64,000 nt of DNA, taken from the NCBI GenBank assembly GCA_963784995.1, contig CAWATZ010000004.1, forward strand, positions 682,001 to 746,000, read 5' to 3'. A program made the translations under genes and the position numbers. Below, in pieces: positions 59,552 to 64,000 of this stretch. How positions within the stretch are numbered: the first letter of the stretch is position 1; every line of letters starts with the position of its first letter. The stretch is from CAWATZ01 sp963784995 (lineage in GTDB: Bacteria > Planctomycetota > Planctomycetia > Gemmatales > Gemmataceae). Under the pieces are notes generated by a model, which was given only the letters and a program-made list of their open reading frames with translations, was not told the origin of the DNA and did no database searches.

Positions 59552-61176
59552 TTGGCAACCGCTCCAATCAACGGGGTCATCCAGCATTTTCGCCGAATCC
59601 TGTTCTGCCAGGATGGGGCGGCGAGGACGGATGGGCAATTGCTGGAAGCCTTCATCACCCAGAAAGATGAAGCAGCCTTCGCGGCCCTGGTGCGTCGTCA
59701 CGGCCCGATGGTCCTGGCCGTTTGTCGCCGGGTCGTCGGCAATCACCACGATGCCGAGGATGCCTTTCAAGCGACCTTTCTGGTCCTGAGCCGCAAAGCA
59801 TCGTCCGTCCGACCGCGAGAGAGGGTCGCCGGCTTCTTGCATGGCGTTGCGTATCGCACGGCCTTGAAGGCGAGGACAACGACAGCCCGGCGACGGGTTC
59901 GGGAGAAGCAGGTGACGGAGATGCCCGAGCCCGCGGTGACGCCACAAGACCCCTGGTTCGATTTGCAACCGCTGCTCGACCAGGAGCTGAACGGTCTGCC
60001 CGAAAAGTATCGGCTCCCCATCCTGCTCTGCGATCTGGAAGGCCGGTCGATCAAGGAGGCGACCGAGCAGCTTGGCTGGCCCCAGGGAACGGTCGCCGGC
60101 CGGCTGGCGCGGGGCCGGAAGATGCTGGCGAAACGCTTGACCCGGCGCGGGCTGGTCTTTTCCGGCGGGTCGCTGGCGGCGGTGCTGGCGCGCAACGCGG
60201 CGTCAGCAGCCGTCCCTGCCTCGTTACTGGGCGTTACGGTCAATGCCACAAGTTTTGGCGTGGGCGGGAATCCGGCGGGGACCATCCCGGACACGGTGGC
60301 CGCCCTCACGCAAGGAGTGCTGAAAGCCATGTTCCTGACGAAAGTGAAGCTGGTCCTGGGTGTGCTGCTGGCGACTGCTGCTCTGAGCGGCGCCGTAGGG
60401 TTGATCTACCAGACGCAGGCGACCGAGAAACCCGACAAGAACAAGCTGACTGCCGAGAAGGACGAAAGGCCGGAGCTGGACAGGAATCGGCAACCGGAAG
60501 CCGAGAAACCGAGCGAAGAGGTGGTCCCGGGGCAGACGCCAGAGGACTACGGCCGCATTTTTGAGGCCGTGCTGGAAGTGATCTCGGAGCGTTTCGATAT
60601 CTGCTACGCGAACCGCTATGAAGGACGCATCGAGACCTTTCCGCGTCAGGATCGCCCCGCCCAACCCCTGAAGTCATTGCGTCGTCGGGCCATTGTCCTC
60701 ATTACTCCGATAGAGGAGGGACACCTCCTGGTCAGCGTCCGTGTCTTCAAAGAGTCCCCATGCAAGTCCGCCGAGGAAACCTCACTCGGGCGGGACACGG
60801 GAATGGAACAGGTCCTCCTGCAACGGATGCTTGATCAGGAGCAGCAAGAGAGACGACAGAAGCAACGAGATTGCCAGCGGAAGAAGGAGAGAACGACGGG
60901 AAAGCACCTGGGGAACGGCAGGCAGGCCGCCTCCTGCTCCGGAATCAGCAATTGCTGGACGTGGACAAAGACATGCGAACGATTTCTCTCCTGGCGCTTG
61001 TGCGAGGGAAGCAGCTCCTGGACCTGTCGCTTGCCAGAGACGCCAAGATCCGAGTCAAGCGCGGCAATGCGATCACGAATCTGATCGTCGGAACGCTTCT
61101 GGCGGTTCAGCTGGGGGTTGAGGACAACGTCCTGGTTGTCACGGAAATCCGCCAGGAGGGATATACGCCCGAATAG
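59552..61176 (+). CDS. ECF sigma factor with membrane anchor and C-terminal extension (3' frameshift)
   Basis: TTG 59552 follows AAGGAGG at good spacing. Residues ~20-190 are sigma regions 2 and 4: LLEAFITQKDEAAFAALVRRHGPMVLAVCRRVVGNHHDAEDAFQATFLVLSRKASSVRP and LNGLPEKYRLPILLCDLEGRSIKEATEQLGWPQGTVAGRLARGRKMLAKRL. This is the ECF01/Gob-like planctomycete group. Near residue 263 comes one membrane helix (VKLVLGVLLATAALSGAVGLIYQ), then a charged extension (DKNKLTAEKDERPELDRNRQPE) and a globular tail. Near 60870 the frame shifts; the corrected C-terminus reads KQLLDLSLARDAKIRVKRGNAITNLIVGTLLAVQLGVEDNVLVVTEI. The membrane anchor suggests control from the envelope. The 3' break may be a read error. 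Confidence 0.82.
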
Positions 61177-61233
61177 CAGCGACCCGCCGCGGCTGGTGAC
61201 GGACCAGTGAGGCTCCCTCTGCAAGCCGGCTGC

Positions 61234-61545
61234 CTAGGGGTTGGAACGCCCCGGCCTTCCTTCAGCGTAAACGACCTGCAGCACACCCATCGCGGCAGCA
61301 CTGTCGTCCACCACGAAGCGGAAGACGTGCAGAGGACCAGGTATGTTGTTGACCACCAGTTGAAACGCGAAGCAGGCCGACCCCGGGGAGAGGCGGAGCG
61401 CTGGATCGTTGCACAGCCTGTCGCCCAGTTGCCGAAGCAGCATGTCAAGGTTCGTGAAGAGACTGATCCGTCCCACCCGGGTCAGCCCAGGGTAGTTGCG
61501 CAGATACGCGAGAACGGCAGGATCAAAGTAAAGGGAGTACACCAC
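61234..61545 (-). CDS. Possible RelE/ParE-like toxin-sized protein (103 aa)
   Basis: GTG 61545 opens MVYSLYFDPAVLAYLRNYPGLTRVGRISLFTNLDMLLRQLGDRLCNDPALRLSPGSACFAFQLVVNNIPGPLHVFRFVVDDSAAAMGVLQVVYAEG. The strand-helix-helix-strands layout and the FRFVVDDSAAAMGVLQVVYAE end resemble small RelE/ParE-fold proteins, but the usual catalytic pattern is not clear. It starts 19 bases after the stop of the gene at 61564-62059, so they form a pair like antitoxin-toxin modules. This is inferred from size and order only. No strong ribosome site is present, consistent with translational coupling. Confidence 0.6.
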   Translation of the reverse strand: MVYSLYFDPAVLAYLRNYPGLTRVGRISLFTNLDMLLRQLGDRLCNDPALRLSPGSACFAFQLVVNNIPGPLHVFRFVVDDSAAAMGVLQVVYAEGRPGRSNP

Positions 61546-61563
61546 CGCTTTGCTGTGAGGCGT

Positions 61564-62059
61564 TTACAGGTCGGCCAACGCTTCCTGAAGAGACAGGCCC
61601 TTGCCTTTGCCGGCAGGAATCCGAGACGGATCGAGAGGAGGCCAGGGTTGCTCCAGGTCCGCAAGCAGGGCCAGAGTTTTCTCCCGAATTGTCTCGATCT
61701 GCTTGGCCTGGTCCGGCAAACAGTTCAGATCAGCCTGGTTCAGATCGAGCCGGGGCGGCAGCCGGGTCGCGGTCTCCAGGACAAGGCGCAGCGAGGTCAG
61801 GGCAAGCTCCGTCGTGGCGAGGAAGTCGCGGAGGGTCGCGGCTAGCTCCCGGCTCTCCACGCCGCAGGTCAGAGCGCTCGCGCAGATAGCTCCACAACTG
61901 CAAGTGCATGGGAGCCGCGAAGGCGCAACCGTCGAGCATCTCCTTGACGTCGTGGTCGGTCGGGTCGGCGGTTCGAGCCTGGACGGCTTCCCAGAGCTGG
62001 CGCAGGCAGAGGTTGCCGGCCTGGGGCACGATTGTTCCAGACATGGTGTGCAATGGCAT
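61564..62059 (-). pseudogene. Helical protein upstream of the RelE-like gene, frameshifted
   Basis: ATG 62059 starts MPLHTMSGTIVPQAGNLCLRQLWEAVQARTADPTDHDVKEMLDGCAFAAPMHLQLWSYLRER. A one-base change around 61866-61890 leads to ALTCGVESRELAATLRDFLATTELALTSLRLVLETATRLPPRLDLNQADLNCLPDQAKQIETIREKTLALLADLEQPWPPLDPSRIPAGKGKGLSLQEALADL. Together this is about 165 residues, mostly helical. No family is recognised. Its position before the toxin-sized gene makes an antitoxin role possible. The lesion may be an assembly error. Confidence 0.55.
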
Positions 62060-62299
62060 GACGATCACTCCTCTCCCAGGATCAATTCCGCCCCGAGCGG
62101 TTCGGCGACAAGGACACACCCGAATCACGATTTAGCATATCAGACAAGGGAGCCAGAAGGCAGTGTGAACTCTCCTGGGCTGGGCCGTCAGGCCTGGCCC
62201 GGGTCTCTGTTGGCACCGTAGCCCCCGGCGGGCCGGGTGCCGTTGGGTTCCCGGCGTTTGCTGGCTGCTGCTGGCCGCCGGGTTCAACAGTTTTTGTGC

Positions 62300-62350
62300 C
62301 AGCCCGGGACCGTCTTCTGTCCCGGCATTCTGCTTCGGGCTTGTGTCAGC
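62300..62350. repeat. Half-copy of hairpin family C
   Basis: Contains GGGACCG, then GTCCCGGCATTCTGC and TTCGGGCTTGTGTCA, matching the right arm of 5254-5323. The left arm is missing. It lies just downstream of the retroelement reverse transcriptase. Confidence 0.5.
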
Positions 62351-62398
62351 GTCAGAACCGGAAACCGAGGGTAGCGACCGCCCGGAGCGTTCGCGGTG

Positions 62399-63672
62399 CT
62401 ACTGACACCGGGCGGTCTCGAAGGTGTTTCGTCTGCCGTGCGGCCAGCACGGGCAGAACGGGAAAGCGGCCGGTTCCGTCGGGCATGGCTTCCGCTCGTC
62501 CGGCGGAGCTCGGGCAAGGCGGAAGCCGAGGTTGTTGTTCCGGTTGGTCGGCGTCGTTCCTGTTGCGGTTCGCCGCCCGGCAGTTGCTGGCCGTTGTTGT
62601 TCCAGCTGCCGCCCCGGTTCACCCGGTTCGAGCCCTTCGACCGCTCACCGCCAGCTGTTGTAGCACCGCCCGGCGGAAATCGCCAGCTCGAAACGCCCGG
62701 CGCTCGCGTGAACGCCACCAACGCCGTGGCCCGTTGCTGCAAGTCGTCGCTCGGCGATCTCGCCCGGCCAGACGAGCCTGCTTCCAGCTGCTGCAGTTTG
62801 CGGCGAAACCGCACGCCGGCTGCGACGGTTGAGGATCATGTGGCTGGCGAAACAGGCGGCAGCCCAGGAAATCCATGCCGTGGCCCGTCCGGTTGAGGTA
62901 GGGCGTCGGCTTCAGCTCCAGGCCCAGTTCCTCGCGCAGGAAGGCCTCGCTGGCCGCCAGGGCCTGCCTGCAAGCTCGCGCGGGTCATCGCTCCACAAGG
63001 CGCATGTCGTCCATGTAGCGGACGTAGCCCGTCGACCCGCAGCGTCTCCTTGACGAAGCGGTCGAACCAGCCCAGGTAGAAGTTGGCGAAGTGCTGCGAG
63101 GTCAGGCTGCCGATCGGCAGGCCGCGGCCCAGCGAACCGCGGAACGAGCCGCACGATCCGCCCGAACAGCTCCAGCAGCCGGACGATCCTTGAAACGCCG
63201 CGCCAGCCGCTGCCAGCAACCGGTCGTGCGGGATGCTGTCGAAGTATTTCCGGATGTCCAGCTTGAGGAAGAACGCGAAACCGCCCGGCGAATTGCTGGG
63301 CCCGCTGCAAGGCGGCGAGCCGGCCCTTGCCCTTGCGGCAGGCGTAGGTGTCGTCGATCAGCCAGCGATCGAGGATCGGCTCGCAGACGTTCATGATCGC
63401 ATGATGCAGCACGCGCTCCGGCAAAGCAAGGAGCCGTGATGATCCGTTCCTTGGGATCGTGGATCGACGAATTGCTGAAAGCGGCCGAGGGGAAAGGTCA
63501 CCGGCGCGCAGAGTTGCTCGCGCCATCTCCGTCCAGGTTGCTCGTCCAGGCGTCGCGACGAACTGCCGGGCCTCCCGGCGGTCCCGCTTGCCGCGCAGGG
63601 CCTTGCTGGACGGCCAGCCGCAGGTTGTCGCGATCCACGATCTGCTCAAAGAGGTTTCCCGCTCCGCTTCAT
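62399..63672 (-). pseudogene. DGR-type reverse transcriptase with C-terminal template-repeat-encoded tail (many one-base insertions)
   Basis: The ATG at 63672 overlaps the HRDC stop (ATGA). Correcting single-base insertions by eye gives MKRSGNLFEQIVDRDNLRLAV.KALRGKRDR, a conserved IHDPKERIITAPCFAERVLHHAIMNVCEPILDRWLIDDTYACRKGKGRLAALQRAQ, and KLDIRKYFDSIPHDRLL. The motif RGLPIGSLTSQHFANFYLGWFDRFVKETLRV contains IGxxxSQ, the diagnostic DGR form (other RTs have QGxxxSP). YVRYMDDMRLW is the catalytic YxDD box, and PYLNRTGHGMDFLGCRLF follows. The tail reads SNRVNRGGSWNNNGQNCRAANRNRNDADNRNNNLGFRLARAPPDE... to TAG at 62399-62401. I counted over 20 one-base insertions between 62400 and 63670; read error or decay, it cannot be decided here. 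Role: reverse transcription of the template repeat for targeted mutagenesis. Confidence 0.85.
62500..62640 (-). repeat. Candidate DGR template repeat (TR)
   Basis: On the minus strand this stretch encodes NRVNRGGSWNNNGQNCRAANRNRNDADNRNNNLGFRLA. AAC codons dominate (WNNN, NRNRN, NRNNN), giving the adenine-rich positions that mutate to any base during A-to-N mutagenic retrohoming. The GGSWNNN...NCR...NRNRN...GFRL pattern is that of C-type-lectin/FGE-fold variable regions. Unmutated asparagine codons favour TR over VR. It overlaps the RT 3' end. No second copy exists in the window, so the VR lies elsewhere. Exact limits cannot be set without the VR. Confidence 0.7.
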
Positions 63673-64000
63673 GCGGTTCCTTCCATGCCTGGCGCCAGCA
63701 ATTCGAGCAACCGCTGCGCCGTACTTGTCGATGCGGGCATCGCCGACGCCCGGCGATCTTCTCCAGGGCCGCTTTGGTGGTCGCCCGGCTCTGCACCATC
63801 TGGGCCAGCTGCTCGTTGGTGAAGATCGTGTAGACCGGCACCGCCTCCGCCTGCGGCGATTTCTTTGCGCAGGTCGCGCAGCCGGGCGAAGACGGCGAAC
63901 TCCTCCGGCTCGAGCACTTCCTTGTAATCGACCTTGGCCCGCGCCCGGCCTGTCCTTGCCTGACGCTCGGCACCGGACGAAGCCGTCGCAGATAATCGAC
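63669..64000 (-). pseudogene. HRDC-domain protein, upstream partner of the DGR reverse transcriptase (start outside window)
   Basis: The gene enters from the right edge. Correcting one-base insertions near 63935, 63850, 63750 and 63718 gives VDYKEVLEPEEFAVFARLRDLRKEIAAAEAVPVYTIFTNEQLAQMVQSRATTKAALEKIAGVGDARIDKYGQRLLELLAPGMEGTA and a TGA at 63669-63671. FARLRDLRKEIAxxExVPVYTIFTNEQLAQM...LEKIxGVGDARIxKYG is the HRDC (helicase and RNase D C-terminal) nucleic-acid-binding domain. HRDC genes are known accessories of some DGRs. The stop overlaps the RT start, so the two are coupled. It probably helps the RT handle its RNA template. Confidence 0.78.

Noticed and set aside
62341..62398. Frame ending LRAVATLGFRF just downstream of the RT, which resembles the C-terminus of a barrel or of a DGR target
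   Set aside because: Only about a dozen residues and out of frame with the RT tail; too short to support.

Overview
The window looks like chromosomal DNA of a high-GC planctomycete, most likely of the Gemmatales type. Several features together support this: a BBP7-type outer-membrane barrel, an ECF sigma factor with a membrane anchor and C-terminal extension, Hanks-type kinases (one with WD40 repeats), a surface protein carrying the planctomycete-style N-terminal LEELEGR motif, two GroELs, a formylglycine sulfatase, and several uncharacterised small proteins. The assignment rests on protein recognition only; no rRNA, tRNA or CRISPR array was seen.

Layout. 1-8.7 kb holds housekeeping and regulatory genes: a GNAT acetyltransferase, a response regulator-phosphatase, a TPR lipoprotein-like protein, an acyl-CoA dehydrogenase, a phosphoribosyltransferase, a broken hsp20, and comM. 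9.1-11.3 kb is a two-gene DNA methyltransferase/probable endonuclease cassette. 11.3-27.2 kb is an accessory stretch with an iron alcohol dehydrogenase and two fragments of related loci, a broken BBP7 barrel, a split membrane kinase, secreted repeat proteins, an ISAs1-family insertion sequence with a clean target duplication, a glycine-rich surface protein, a tandem pair of secreted paralogues and a sigma factor. 27.4-33.8 kb is a chaperone cluster on the minus strand (groEL2, groES, groEL1, dnaJ, grpE, fmdB, yacG). 34.2-44.2 kb holds a histidine-tailed membrane protein, an amidohydrolase, a tightly overlapping three-gene operon with a P-loop kinase, an RRM protein, a zinc-ribbon/propeller membrane protein, a methyltransferase-HAD pair, a HEAT protein and an ECF sigma factor. 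44.3-51 kb holds a kinase-WD40 protein, a methyltransferase, a HEPN gene pair and a large membrane protein. 52-61.2 kb looks like a polysaccharide-degradation locus (sulfatase, prenyltransferase-fold protein, SDR, GH51-like arabinofuranosidase) followed by an anchored sigma factor.

The most notable system is at the right end. Reading leftwards from 64,000 there is an HRDC-domain gene overlapping (ATGA) a reverse transcriptase gene. The enzyme has the IGxxxSQ motif of diversity-generating retroelements, and its 3' end encodes a RGGSWNNN...NCRAANRNRN...NRNNNLGFRL segment rich in AAC codons. That segment is the expected form of a DGR template repeat. The target (VR) gene is not in the window. 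This region is riddled with single-base insertions, so its reading frame had to be reconstructed by eye.

Two window-wide patterns stand out. At least fourteen long, nearly perfect intergenic hairpins fall into several sequence families, often with two or more members. In addition, about a dozen genes carry frameshifts or in-frame stops, concentrated in accessory genes and extreme in the DGR region. Sequencing error and true decay cannot be separated from the sequence alone.
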